A DNA stretch of 64,000 bases from Phoronis australis. Taxonomy: Eukaryota > Phoronida > Phoronidae. Both the position numbers and the translations under genes were made by a program. The DNA lies in NCBI GenBank assembly GCA_002633005.1, contig NMRA01000019.1, positions 807,348 through 871,347 on the forward strand. Reading direction: 5' to 3'. The notes under the pieces were generated by a model, which saw only the letters and a program-made list of their open reading frames with translations, was not told where the DNA came from and did no database searches. Below, in pieces: positions 36,301 to 40,775 of the stretch (position 1 is its first letter; the number at the start of each line of letters is the position of its first letter).

Positions 36301-38731
36301 TTTGTCCAGGTTTTTTTTTGAAATCATGGCAGTCCTTCCCTTACATAGCACACAATATCAAAAGAGTGCAATTCTGTTTTTAATCCAATCGATGTCAAAT
36401 TTCTCCACAAAAGAAGATTAAGAGCATTTTCTTGCTAGCATGGCTAGCAGTGTGTAGATGCTGAAAGCCAACATTTGGTATGGAAGTTTCCTTTATTTGA
36501 AGCAAGACAATCGCCCTTAGTTTAAAAATGGAGATGTGACTGTTTTGGCAGTGAACATTTTCTGATGATTTTCCAATAATGAAGGCCATCTCAATGCAAA
36601 CTGTAGAATGTGTTCTCATTAACAACGCAGTAATAAAATGAAGAAACTGTGCTTAACTTTAGGTTACTTAATGTCTGGTTACAGGACCATCCGTCTGTGC
36701 ATGTTGCCACTCTGACAGGAAGTGCCAGTGGCACCGGCACCAGACGTAGCTCCAACCTGACAGTGGGTGCCGCAGGTGGTGGCGGTGGTGTTGGACTTGG
36801 TGGCAATGGTGTTGGTGGTGGCGCTAGTGGCGGAGGGGCCAATGGCCAGATCATTGTGCCAGCCCAGGGTGAATATGTGGAGACGATACAGACCATCACG
36901 CGCACTGTTAAGAGGCCTGTTGGTGGCGGAGATGGTGGTGGTAACGCCTACTCAACGGAGGAAGTGACCACCACTACCACAACTTCAGGAGACATGTCGC
37001 TGGGCAGGGGGACGGGAGTGGGAGCTGTCAACGAGGGATTTATCATGGATGAAGTGAGTGCTGTTATAAAGCAGCTATTATGAAACTGACAGAGATTGAT
37101 ATTAAATTGTTGTTTGGCTGCATTGTATTTTGATGCTTTTACAATAAACTTTGAATCTTGATTGATATTAGATATTTGTATATTAGCAGCTTCGGTAATC
37201 ACGCAGTAACATAAATTGAAAATGTTGAGTTTTGTCAACACATTAAACTTGGTTTTGCCAAATAATCTTAAGGTACCTGATAATATATGACCACGTGGTA
37301 ACATTTTGCAGCATGCAAGTTTCAACAATGCTCAAATGGCCCCTTTTGGTGGGGATGCTATGACACAGTCATCCACGGAGATGCATTCATTCGGTGAAGA
37401 TTCATCAGGTACATGGAATGTTGTGGGACACCCCTGTTTCTTTGCAGGAGTTGCCAGTCTGTAGAAATTCCTGTTGCTTTATTGTCTATGCGTCAGTGCT
37501 CCCAGTTCTTCGAGGTCGTAATATCCTTTGAATCTAGGTCAGCTGTATATTTTGATCTAATACTTTGCAGTGTTCGCGGGTAAGGCAAGTCTTGATGCTG
37601 TGTATAAGCAAAACTAGACAGTTATTATGCAATCCATGAAAAAAGCTCTTTAATTCCGTTGTTGGTTTTCATATTATTTAGCATGTCTTTATTGTGTACA
37701 TCTCATATTAACAATTTCAAGGCCATCCACAGTCTAAACTGACTGCTGTGTTCGTTGTATTTGAGATTCCAAATGAATCCAAACAAGTTTTTTCTTGAGA
37801 TTGGCTCAGTAAGGGTTGAAGGCTCTTTATTTGTCCATTTTATGTTGCAGACATGCAGCCACGAAGCACTGTAGACAGGCGTCACTCAGCGTCAATGATG
37901 TACACGGGCGATGCTTTAGATGGTGCCTCAGTTAGCCGCAGCAATCCCATGGATCGTATGACAAAGACCGAGACGATTGTGGAGGAATTTTTCGAAGAGA
38001 ATGACACAATCGAGACTGAACCTATTGTCCTGGAACACGAGATCGTTACGACCTTGGAGCGTGTGCCTTACCAACACGAGCTACAGTTTGGTGGAGAGCG
38101 ACAGTCAACATTGACAAGGGGCGAGCAAAGTTACCAGTTCACCATGGGGGGAGATAATTCTGAGGCCGAGGCCATCATGCGGCGGATGTCGGTCCAGAAC
38201 AACGGGGTAGGTGAGTGGTTGTTACATGGTGGATCACTAATGTGTTGAAGTTGATGAAATCACCTCTCAGAAATGTACACCTGTTCTTCATGGAAAATTT
38301 TGAAGAAATTTGGAGGAAATTGTGTCCAAAATTCAGCTTAAACAATCATGCCAGTTAGTCATTTGGGTATGTGCAGCTATTAAGGAAAGATGTTCAGAAA
38401 AGGACACTTGCTGCTATTTGTACTCTAAAGGTGTGTGTCCGTGCCATCTGCAAAGAAGTAGAAGTTCCTCCAAGTACCACCAGGTAGAAACAGCAGTGCT
38501 AGTTTTTGTAAGGGTCATTGCCTAAGTTTTGTACATTTGTGCGCTGAGGTAGATCTTTCATAATTGTTCATTTTTGTGTTGGATACACTAACTGTTAACA
38601 GGTAAACCTTTTTGTTTGTAGAGAGTGTGATGTTCCAACCTGAAGGTTACGAGACTCAGGAGATGTCTATGCAGTTAGCAGAACCCGAGGAGTCCAGTTT
38701 GATTGGAACATTGACCAGGAGACAATATTAG
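283..38731 (+). CDS. Giant single-pass membrane protein with tandem ~110-residue modules (45 exons in window, 5' partial)
   Basis: The gene runs from a short exon at 283 to a TAG stop at 38729-38731; the signal peptide and first modules lie upstream of the window. Joining exons on GT-AG sites keeps one open frame of about 7.87 kb. Modules follow the pattern: aromatic strand with V-x-G-K, helix with spaced Leu, strand with Tyr/His, helix ending L-x-x-A-x-x-x-A-W before P-G, then a short exon with V-x-V and E-x-Y-x-x-x-x-G. Long exons start in phase 2 and end in phase 1, short exons the reverse. After about 18.5 modules come a hydrophobic helix (32175-32266) and a tail of about 558 residues. 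I do not recognise the family. The alternating strand and helix pattern would fit a ferredoxin-like or SEA-like fold, which is inference. A cell-surface adhesion or receptor role is likely from topology only. Two exons (26570, 27011) are alternative copies of one. Confidence 0.85.
842..972 (+). CDS. Module 1, first half of the long part
   Basis: Starts after CTTACAG, ends CTAG|GTAAGA. Encodes E-M-I-Y-K-V...K-V-N-G-K-R-V-D-A, a textbook first strand of the module. Unlike most modules, the long part is split here by an extra phase 1 intron. Confidence 0.8.
1351..1375 (+). repeat. (TTAA)n microsatellite
   Basis: About six TAAT units within the intron of module 1. Confidence 0.9.
1492..1687 (+). 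CDS. Module 1, second half fused to its short part
   Basis: Acceptor TTGTCTAG, donor GG|GTGGGT. Contains the second helix (L-T-S-E-Q-V-E-K-L, then A-V-E-A-K-Y-P) and continues without an intron into V-K-I-T-T-L...E-Y-T-T-S-D-G. The intron that normally separates the two parts is absent. Confidence 0.85.
2602..2873 (+). CDS. Module 2, long exon
   Basis: Acceptor TTTTCCAG, donor CCAG|GTAAAT, phase 2 to phase 1. Opens K-T-V-H-K-L-L-Y-K-V and ends I-T-K-F-M-P-G. Confidence 0.85.
2925..3105 (-). repeat. tRNA-derived SINE
   Basis: On the - strand, 3101 to 3036 reads GGTCCCGATGGCTCAGTGG with a perfect box A, then GGTTTCGAGTCC as box B at tRNA spacing, followed by an unrelated body to about 2925. 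This is a tRNA-derived head without closing acceptor stem, in the intron of module 2. Confidence 0.65.
3407..3470 (+). CDS. Module 2, short exon
   Basis: Acceptor ACTTTCAG, donor GG|GTCAGT. Encodes E-L-K-G-K-N-V-K-I-T-I followed by Q-E-E-Y-L-D-K-N-G; one of the cleanest examples of the short-exon consensus. Confidence 0.85.
4001..4257 (+). CDS. Module 3, long exon
   Basis: Acceptor TTATTCCAG, donor CCTG|GTAAAT. Opens N-K-R-S-R-L-Y-Y-T-V-D-A-D-G-K and ends A-W-L-K-F-K-P-G, phase 2 to phase 1. Confidence 0.88.
4852..4915 (+). CDS. Module 3, short exon
   Basis: Acceptor CTTTGTAG, donor GG|GTATGT. Encodes E-L-K-N-R-N-I-S-V-E-V then K-K-Y-L-D-S-N-G, closely similar to the module 2 short exon. 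Confidence 0.85.
5218..5483 (+). CDS. Module 4, long exon
   Basis: Acceptor TTCTCCAG, donor CCGA|GTAAGT. Opens K-E-R-W-K-L-S-Y-Y-V-M-D-N-G-K and ends L-T-E-A-W-S-Q-K-H-P. Confidence 0.88.
5732..5789 (+). CDS. Module 4, short exon
   Basis: Acceptor GCTTTTAG, donor GG|GTAATC. Encodes N-L-K-H-L-N-V-K-I-A-R-Q-D-E-V-L-T-E-N-G. Confidence 0.85.
6129..6409 (+). CDS. Module 5, long exon
   Basis: Acceptor TTCATCAG, donor CCAG|GTTGGT. Opens D-T-L-W-K-A-T-Y-F-V-Y-S-G; contains a likely N-glycosylation sequon N-V-T. The helix near the end lacks the usual Trp. Confidence 0.85.
6683..6728 (+). repeat. Tandem duplication of a 23 bp motif
   Basis: TGACAGTCCTTAGATACC with ATGAG is present twice in direct succession. 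Confidence 0.85.
6858..6900 (+). CDS. Module 5, short exon (shortest of the series)
   Basis: Acceptor TTGTTGCAG, donor GG|GTAAGT. Only 43 nt, encoding V-T-L-K-I-V-T-D-E-L-Y-A-E-G; the residues before the strand are dropped but phases are kept. Confidence 0.75.
6901..8059 (+). other. Intron between modules 5 and 6
   Basis: About 1.16 kb with no gene, tandem repeat or terminal inverted repeat that I can see. Confidence 0.6.
8060..8328 (+). CDS. Module 6, long exon
   Basis: Acceptor GTTACAG, donor AATG|GTGAGT. Opens Q-K-L-L-Y-R-L-I-Y-F-V-M-D-K-K-G; second helix reads A-D-Y-V-K-F-A-G-A-L-R-N-H-W. Confidence 0.87.
8828..8882 (+). CDS. Module 6, short exon
   Basis: Acceptor ACTTACAG, donor GG|GTAAGG. 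Encodes E-G-D-F-K-F-S-F-M-S-Q-E-E-H-V-T-S-K-G. Confidence 0.82.
9363..9643 (+). CDS. Module 7, long exon
   Basis: Acceptor TGTTCTAG, donor CCAG|GTAGGG. Opens E-T-L-Y-K-F-P-F-V-V-F-E and ends L-K-D-Y-W-L-L-V-Y-P-G. Confidence 0.87.
9644..10953 (+). other. Intron inside module 7
   Basis: About 1.3 kb of AT-rich sequence; I see no coding exon or clear repeat structure in it. Confidence 0.6.
10954..11020 (+). CDS. Module 7, short exon
   Basis: Acceptor TTGTTCCAG, donor GG|GTTGGT (weaker than most). Encodes D-L-K-N-C-S-C-L-E-I-D-M then K-D-V-K-G. Joins in phase 2 to the exon at 14989, so the element in between is spliced out. Confidence 0.8.
11586..12509 (+). pseudogene. Possible two-exon coding remnant inside the transposon
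   Basis: An open frame ending at 11764 (ACTTG|GTAAGT) can be spliced to an exon after TGTTACAG at 12389 that ends in TGA at 12507-12509. The joined reading is about 100 residues with no similarity that I recognise. It lies wholly within the terminal inverted repeats of the transposon, so it is more likely element coding sequence than host gene. Confidence 0.3.
12769..12960 (-). pseudogene. Possible YqaJ-like nuclease C-terminal fragment of the transposon
   Basis: A 63-residue frame with V-I-E-V-E-R-G-Y-M-K-E-S and K-L-D-L-F-Y-K-R-L-M-R-F-Y. The arrangement of an Ile/Val-rich strand, then KE, then a helix with K-L-x-x-F-Y resembles the end of the YqaJ exonucleases found in ISL2EU elements. 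It is short and lacks the catalytic part. Confidence 0.3.
14989..15321 (+). CDS. Module 8, long and short parts fused in one exon
   Basis: Acceptor TTTCCCAG, donor GG|GTGAGT, phase 2 in and phase 2 out. Opens K-P-L-Y-R-Y-L-Y-S-L-K-V-N-N and ends V-S-V-K-V-V-N-Q-T-Q-L-A-N-G. The internal phase 1 intron has been lost. Confidence 0.88.
15742..16330 (+). repeat. Degenerate (CCA/CAC)n and ATGGCC microsatellite region with an assembly gap
   Basis: Long run of CCA, CAT and ATGGCCACC motifs within the intron before module 9, ending about 80 bp from that exon. A single N at 16215 sits in its most repetitive part. Open frames of poly-Pro, poly-Thr and Gly/Val here are artefacts of triplet repeats. Confidence 0.9.
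16414..16655 (+). CDS. Module 9, long exon with shortened start
   Basis: Acceptor TTTCTTACAG, donor GATA|GTATGT, phase 2 to 1. Starts directly at S-H-A-I-T-V-D-G-V, about five residues short of other modules. Ends L-R-K-A-W-L-S-V-I-P-D. Contains Cys pair T-C-L-K and S-L-C-D. Confidence 0.82.
16735..16980 (+). repeat. MITE family B, copy 1 (diverged)
   Basis: Shares with copies at 25315, 47692 and 53965 the core GATTAGAATTTTG(T/C)CACC and the terminal TTTTGTCTTG-like motif (here TATGTTTGTCTTGAG). Lies in the intron between the two exons of module 9. Confidence 0.5.
17279..17339 (+). CDS. Module 9, short exon
   Basis: Acceptor CTTCTGCAG, donor GG|GTATGG. Encodes S-Y-K-T-D-F-D-V-R-L-K-S-R-E-P-A-V-D-A-N-G counted with split codons. 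Confidence 0.8.
17490..17558 (-). repeat. tRNA-like head of a possible SINE
   Basis: On the - strand a box B-like GCAGGTTTGAATC follows a box A-like stretch by a tRNA-like spacing. No acceptor stem closes, so a tRNA-derived SINE remnant is more likely than a tRNA gene. Confidence 0.3.
17625..17820. repeat. Near-perfect palindrome, arms about 80 bp
   Basis: The left arm starting AACTTTAAAATTAGCGCG is repeated in reverse complement up to 17820, with only small differences and a loop of about 30 bp. The motif AGTTAACTGGTT occurs on both sides (17589 and 17823). This is the layout of a fold-back MITE. Confidence 0.85.
18264..18529 (+). CDS. Module 10, long exon
   Basis: Acceptor TTTCTTAG, donor GAAG|GTATGG. 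Opens N-K-V-W-A-L-S-Y-Y-L-V-T-R-G-R-Q-L and ends A-I-Q-A-A-W-R-Q-W-E-E. Confidence 0.87.
18530..19542 (+). other. Intron inside module 10
   Basis: About 1 kb. The part near 18990-19340 is less AT-rich, with several CCCCT/AGGGG motifs and could be a repeat, but I see no paired ends. No coding exon. Confidence 0.5.
19543..19612 (+). CDS. Module 10, short exon
   Basis: Acceptor ATTTATAG, donor GG|GTAGGT. Encodes D-A-G-K-N-G-S-L-V-H-I-K-V-L then Q-E-E-Y-V-D-K-T-G. Confidence 0.85.
19978..20252 (+). CDS. Module 11, long exon
   Basis: Acceptor GTTTCCAG, donor TCAG|GTACAT. Opens K-S-Y-W-K-L-M-Y-F-T-K-R-D-G; the second helix is poorly conserved (D-S-F-R-D-A-A-V-H-L). Confidence 0.85.
20574..20640 (+). 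CDS. Module 11, short exon
   Basis: Acceptor TTTCTAG, donor AAAG|GTAGGA. Encodes D-L-G-K-K-S-D-L-S-A-E-I-L...K-Y-T-G-P-E; the final Gly of the consensus is replaced by Arg across the splice. Confidence 0.78.
20771..21030 (+). CDS. Module 12, long exon
   Basis: Acceptor CTTCACAG, donor CCAG|GTGGAG. Opens D-V-Y-H-Q-L-F-R-L-Y-K-N-G; the preceding intron is only 130 bp, the shortest between modules. Confidence 0.86.
21347..21407 (+). CDS. Module 12, short exon
   Basis: Acceptor ATTTCCAG, donor CTG|GTAGGC. Encodes E-A-K-G-Q-L-E-V-S-L-G-R-D-E-P-F-I-I-P-D; a Cys replaces the final Gly. Confidence 0.8.
21595..21870. repeat. Dispersed repeat family D, copy 1
   Basis: Shares with 49815-50030 the run CAAATCAAGACTAAATC, then AATCTAGTCCAT, GTTAAGTGTT/GTTAGGTGTT, GGCATCACAACT/AGCATTACAACT and a GAGTACCAG/GGGTACCAG block in the same order. 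Confidence 0.55.
22047..22132 (+). repeat. Short tandem repeat of about 21 bp beside an exon
   Basis: Four imperfect units built on CATGGCTATCGTTCTGTT, ending about 20 bp before the acceptor of the next exon. Confidence 0.7.
22153..22400 (+). CDS. Module 13, long exon
   Basis: Acceptor TTAATTCCAG, donor AATA|GTGCGT. Opens K-K-V-W-K-I-S-A-F-V-T-V-N-G-K-P-L-D and ends A-L-E-Q-T-W-S-S-L-N; a very clear module start. Confidence 0.87.
23002..23068 (+). CDS. Module 13, short exon
   Basis: Acceptor TATGTTTCAG, donor GGAAA|GTAAGT. Encodes I-Y-Q-N-C-K-C-I-T-V-K-I-C-K-E-L-F and three Cys; the final Gly becomes Lys across the splice. Confidence 0.8.
23069..24165 (+). other. Intron between modules 13 and 14
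   Basis: About 1.1 kb; nothing recognisable apart from a short repeated AACTAG(G/A)TCAAGAA motif near 23690. Confidence 0.55.
24166..24428 (+). CDS. Module 14, long exon
   Basis: Acceptor TCTGTAG, donor AAGG|GTGCGT. Opens G-Y-V-T-K-L-L-G-F-V-S-A-R-G-K-L-I-D-A and ends V-L-L-T-V-W-K-K-K-L-K. Confidence 0.86.
24544..24690. repeat. Palindromic MITE, arms about 40 bp
   Basis: Left arm CAAAACGCACC...GGCGTACATGAAGTAATA and right arm its reverse complement ending ACGTTTTG, about 65 bp apart. No coding capacity. Confidence 0.8.
25315..25595 (+). repeat. MITE family B, copy 2
   Basis: Shares with 47692-47990 the opening AAAGTATTCAGACAAA, a central CTGTAATTAGA, the block AGTCGTCATGATGGGAAAAC and the end TTTTGTCTTG. 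Confidence 0.75.
25904..26082 (+). CDS. Module 14 short part fused to first half of module 15
   Basis: Acceptor CCCTGCAG, donor CTGCAG|GTGGGT, phase 1 in and phase 0 out. Short part V-T-F-S-N-L-Q-S-Y-F-G-N-N-G runs straight into E-R-L-L-R-I-S-Y-V-V-Q-D-G. The phase 2 boundary intron is lost and a unique phase 0 intron splits the module instead. Confidence 0.82.
26570..26705 (+). CDS. Second half of module 15, copy 1 (probably an allelic duplicate)
   Basis: Acceptor ACCCCAG, donor ACGT|GTGAGT. Encodes V-S-F-H-D-G-G-L-G-T-E-K-K then L-E-Q-A-L-M-A-S-W-A-K-N. Length is 136 nt, so including both copies in one transcript would break the frame. Confidence 0.6.
27011..27146 (+). CDS. Second half of module 15, copy 2
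   Basis: Same 136 nt exon and splice sites as at 26570, phase 0 to phase 1. This copy continues uninterrupted to the downstream exons, so I take it as the exon of the assembled gene. Confidence 0.75.
27580..27965 (+). repeat. Dispersed element family A, degraded copy
   Basis: Contains the family motifs CACCACCTAGTGGCAATTTT, a GATTTTCATGAA block and an end resembling GTGGACACATTTTAA...TAGCTCTTG. Compare 39050-40775. Confidence 0.65.
28220..28322 (+). CDS. Module 15, short exon (extended)
   Basis: Acceptor TTTTTTCAG, donor TGATGA|GTAAGT. A longer version, 103 nt, with K-N-K-K-C-I-K-A-D-A-E-K before the usual strand C-N-I-E-V-K-I-L. Confidence 0.8.
28671..28918 (+). CDS. Module 16, long exon
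   Basis: Acceptor CCCTTCTAG, donor GGAG|GTATGT. Opens K-E-V-T-Q-V-Y-Y-K-V-M-V-D-G-K and ends L-T-M-A-W-D-R-I-L-G. Confidence 0.88.
29430..29796 (+). CDS. Module 16 short part plus all of module 17 in one exon
   Basis: Acceptor CCACTGCAG, donor GATGA|GTGAGT, phase 1 to phase 2, 367 nt. Short part L-A-V-N-I-T-G-L-S-Y, then R-V-K-Y-T-V-T-V-N-G-K, then A-Y-L-A-S-N-P-G and E-D-I-T-V-N-S. Two introns have been lost here. Confidence 0.87.
30139..30386 (+). CDS. Module 18, long exon
   Basis: Acceptor CTTCTGCAG, donor AAAG|GTAGGT. Opens K-S-L-T-G-L-L-Y-T-V-K-V-K-G; second helix is Ala-rich (A-A-V-A-A-A-Y-L-A-A-N-K). Confidence 0.87.
30977..31042 (+). CDS. Module 18, short exon
   Basis: Acceptor TGTTGCAG, donor GG|GTAAGT. 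Encodes L-K-K-G-D-I-E-V-K-M-L then G-F-L-S-S-D-G. Confidence 0.85.
31673..31850 (+). CDS. Module 19, degenerate membrane-proximal module
   Basis: Acceptor AATTCTAG, donor GGAATG|GTGAGT, phase 2 to phase 0. Opens K-D-V-A-M-L-S-Y-A-V-K-R-K-D-G like other modules but is only 59 residues and lacks the second helix and short exon. It joins directly to the membrane exon. Confidence 0.83.
32043..32150 (+). repeat. Imperfect tandem repeat just upstream of the membrane exon
   Basis: About four units of CTCCCTGTTGACT...CATGACACACT, ending about 25 bp before the acceptor; it forms part of the intron polypyrimidine region. Confidence 0.7.
32175..32266 (+). CDS. Transmembrane exon
   Basis: Acceptor TATTTCCAG, donor GGAG|GTAAGG. 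Encodes S-P-F-W-I-P then about 22 residues of Leu, Ile, Ala and Phe, followed by A-Y-Y-A-R-R-R. The basic stop-transfer run at the C-terminal side places the modules outside and the rest of the protein in the cytoplasm. Confidence 0.92.
32267..33531 (+). other. Intron after the membrane exon
   Basis: About 1.26 kb, AT-rich; no exon or repeat seen. Confidence 0.55.
33532..33649 (+). CDS. Cytoplasmic tail exon 1
   Basis: Acceptor TCTACTGCAG, donor CGAG|GTGAGT. Basic membrane-proximal start (A-K-R-H-G-S-L-R-S-G-W-G-F-L) and end V-Q-L-Y-E. Confidence 0.85.
33882..33936 (+). CDS. Cytoplasmic tail exon 2
   Basis: Acceptor AATTTCAG, donor GATG|GTAAGA. Encodes L-S-N-E-A-D-T-A-P-L-R-G-S-A-D-Q-A-D, an acidic 18-residue stretch. 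Confidence 0.75.
34225..34364 (+). CDS. Cytoplasmic tail exon 3
   Basis: Acceptor ATTACAAAG chosen because it keeps phase 1 and has a pyrimidine-containing tract; donor AAAG|GTGTGT. Encodes Y-D-A-I-T-Y-D-G-T-L-K and a Ser-rich stretch S-S-S-S-F-A-D-R-S-M-S-S-R. The start is less certain than for other exons. Confidence 0.65.
34365..35268 (+). other. Intron in the tail region
   Basis: About 0.9 kb with nothing recognisable. Confidence 0.5.
35269..35622 (+). CDS. Cytoplasmic tail exon 4
   Basis: Acceptor TCCCTCAG, donor GCT|GTAAGT, phase 0 both sides, 118 residues. Starts V-T-K-N-V-V-V-L-D-Y and includes Q-V-K-K-K-K-I-K-P-W-D and G-T-I-Y-I-R-L. Probably a folded part of the tail; no family recognised. 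Confidence 0.87.
36077..36148 (+). CDS. Cytoplasmic tail exon 5
   Basis: Acceptor ATTTTCAG, donor CTTT|GTAAGT, 24 residues in phase 0, with a C-P-G-D-G-F-K-C-P pair of cysteines. Confidence 0.8.
36685..37053 (+). CDS. Cytoplasmic tail exon 6, Gly-rich and Thr-rich
   Basis: Acceptor GGTTACAG, donor GAA|GTGAGT, 123 residues, phase 0. Has T-R-R-S-S-N, then about 25 mostly Gly residues with Val, Asn and Ala, then I-Q-T-I-T-R-T-V-K-R and a run of Thr near the end. Likely disordered. Confidence 0.85.
37312..37408 (+). CDS. Cytoplasmic tail exon 7
   Basis: Acceptor ATTTTGCAG, donor TCAG|GTACAT. Met and Ser-rich, 32 residues (A-Q-M-A-P-F-G-G-D-A-M-T-Q-S-S). Confidence 0.78.
37851..38210 (+). CDS. 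Cytoplasmic tail exon 8
   Basis: Acceptor TATGTTGCAG, donor GTAG|GTGAGT. Contains D-R-R-H-S-A-S-M, a basophilic kinase and 14-3-3-like site, then an acidic stretch (T-I-V-E-E-F-F-E-E-N-D) rich in Glu and Thr. Confidence 0.86.
38622..38731 (+). CDS. Last exon and stop codon of the modular membrane protein
   Basis: Acceptor TTTGTAG, ends at TAG 38729-38731. The C-terminus reads S-L-I-G-T-L-T-R-R-Q-Y; it does not match a usual PDZ ligand. Confidence 0.85.
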
Positions 38732-38811
38732 TTGCACACTGTTCATTTACAATGTTTATAATTTACAATATGACTGTATTTTTCATTTATTTAGCATGTT
38801 ACGTTTGAATG

Positions 38812-38817
38812 ATTAAA
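38812..38817 (+). promoter_or_regulatory. Candidate poly(A) signal ATTAAA
   Basis: The common variant hexamer lies about 80 nt past the stop codon. It would give a very short 3' UTR; AATAAA occurs only much farther on (41417, 42911, 42974). Confidence 0.35.
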
Positions 38818-39049
38818 ATTACTGCTGTTGAACTGAACTCTGTGTTCAACTTGGCATTTTTGTAAAAAATCAAATTGAGAGCCGAATGATTCAGTGACAA
38901 AAGAAAATGCTGCGTTGTGTTTGAGTAATTTTAATGAGGTCAAAAATTAGTCTACACTTTGAAGAATTTTTTTGAAGCAATAAGTTTTAACCAAATTGAA
39001 ACATCGGTATCAGCTTACTGTAATCCCAGAGTTCTTAAGATTTGGATAA

Positions 39050-40775
39050 CATTTTTATGCGCCCACATATTTATATGTGGACGCATTATGCCGTCATCTC
39101 CGTTCGTCCGTCCGGGCGGCGTCCGTCCGTCGTTCGCTGCTCCAAAACCCTTTGACATACGTTCGTGAAATTTGGCACATATGTTCCATTCGTGAATGGG
39201 ATGGCATGAGCGAACTTTCGGATGGATCTGACTACCGGTGTGCCCCCTAGTGGCAATTTTAGTTTTTTACGCTTACCTTATCTTTAAAAGTCCTGACCGG
39301 ATTTTCATGAAATTTGGAATGTAAGCACCTATTAGTGAGATGATGCTATCCTTTTGTTTTTGGATGGATTCGACGTAGTTTGCGCCACCTAGTGGCCATT
39401 TTTACTGTTTTCGAGTGTTTTTTTTGCGTCCACCCTTCTATCAACCAAACTGCTCAAAGGATGATTGTGAAAATTTGCATGTGATTCCTATGAAGAGGAC
39501 GGTTGACGATGATTTTCCGACGATTTCAACTACTGTGGCACCTCCTAGTGGCAGTTTTTTTGCGCCTATGGCTGTATCTCCTAAACCGTTCACAGAATCT
39601 TTATGAAATTTAGTAAGTATGATGTGAAGAACGGACGACGACGACTTTTGGACAGATCGCAATACCCGTGTGGCCCCTAGTGGCAATTTTATTTTTTTTC
39701 CGTTTACCTTTGTATCTTCAAAAGTCCGTAACGGATTTTTATGAAATTTAATATATAGGCACCTATTAGTGAGATGACGCTATTCTCCCGTTTTCGGATG
39801 GATTCAACGTAGTTTGCGCCACTTAGTGGCGTTTTTACTGTTTTCGAGTCTTGTTTTTTGCGTCCACCCCTCATCAACCAAACCGCTCAAAGGATGATTG
39901 TAAAAATTGGCATGTATGTGCTTACCAAAAGAGGACAGCTGACGATGATTTTTCCGATGATTTCGACTACTGTTGCGCCTCCTAGTGGCAGTTTTGTTTT
40001 TGTTGCGCCTATGGCTGTATCTTCTAAACCGTTCGCAGGAACTTTACTTAATTTAGCAAGTGTATTTATATGATGTTGACTATGGGTGACGACGACTTTC
40101 AGACAGATCTGACCACTGCTGTGCCCCTAGTGGCAATTTTAGTTTTTTACGTTTAACTCAGTATCTTCAAAGGTTCTCAACAGATTTTCATAAACTTTTA
40201 AAATATAGGCATCTATTGGTCTGATGACGCTATATTCCTGGTTTTGGATGGAATCGAGGTATTTTGCACCACCTAGTGGCCATTTTTGCTGTTTTCAAGT
40301 CTTGTTTTTGGTGTCCACCCCTGTATCAACTAAATCATTCGAAAATTGGCATATATTATGTTCTCAATGTGAAGACGACCTTTGATGATGGTGACTGACT
40401 ACTGTGGCGCCTCCTCGTGGTAGTTTTGTTTTGCGCCCATAGTTGTATCTCTTAAACCCGCTGCAGGATCTTTACTAAATTTAGTAAGTGTATTTATATG
40501 AAGATAACAACAGACGACGACTTTCAGGCAGATCCAACAGACACTGTGCCCACTAGTGGCAATTTTATTTTATTCTGTTTTCCTTTGTTTCTCTGAAGTT
40601 CCTTGACAGATTTTTATGAAATATGGCATATTCCTGTTTTTGGATAGATTGTATGTTTTTGCGCCATCTAGTGGCCATTTTTATGATACACATAAATAAC
40701 CCTAAAAGCACTCCATTTGCAATGCATTTGTGGGCGCATTTCAATGCTCTGCGTTGCTCTTGTTTATTATTAGTT
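39050..40775 (+). mobile_element. Dispersed element family A, longest copy with tandem inner units
   Basis: Begins with a terminal hairpin (ATGCGCCCACATA and its complement, 39056-39088), then a CGTCCGTCCG-rich stretch, and ends GTGGGCGCATTTCAATGCTC then GTTGCTCTTG. Inside, the block with CACCTAGTGGCCATTTTTAC recurs at about 39384, 39818, 40265 and 40661, a period near 430 bp. Other copies: 26760-26839, 27580-27965, 45770-46025 (-), 52666-52948 (-). No open frame of note, so it is non-autonomous. Confidence 0.8.

Noticed and set aside
39415-40073. Open frames within element family A
   Set aside because: They repeat with the 430 bp units, hold frameshifts between units and show no known domain.
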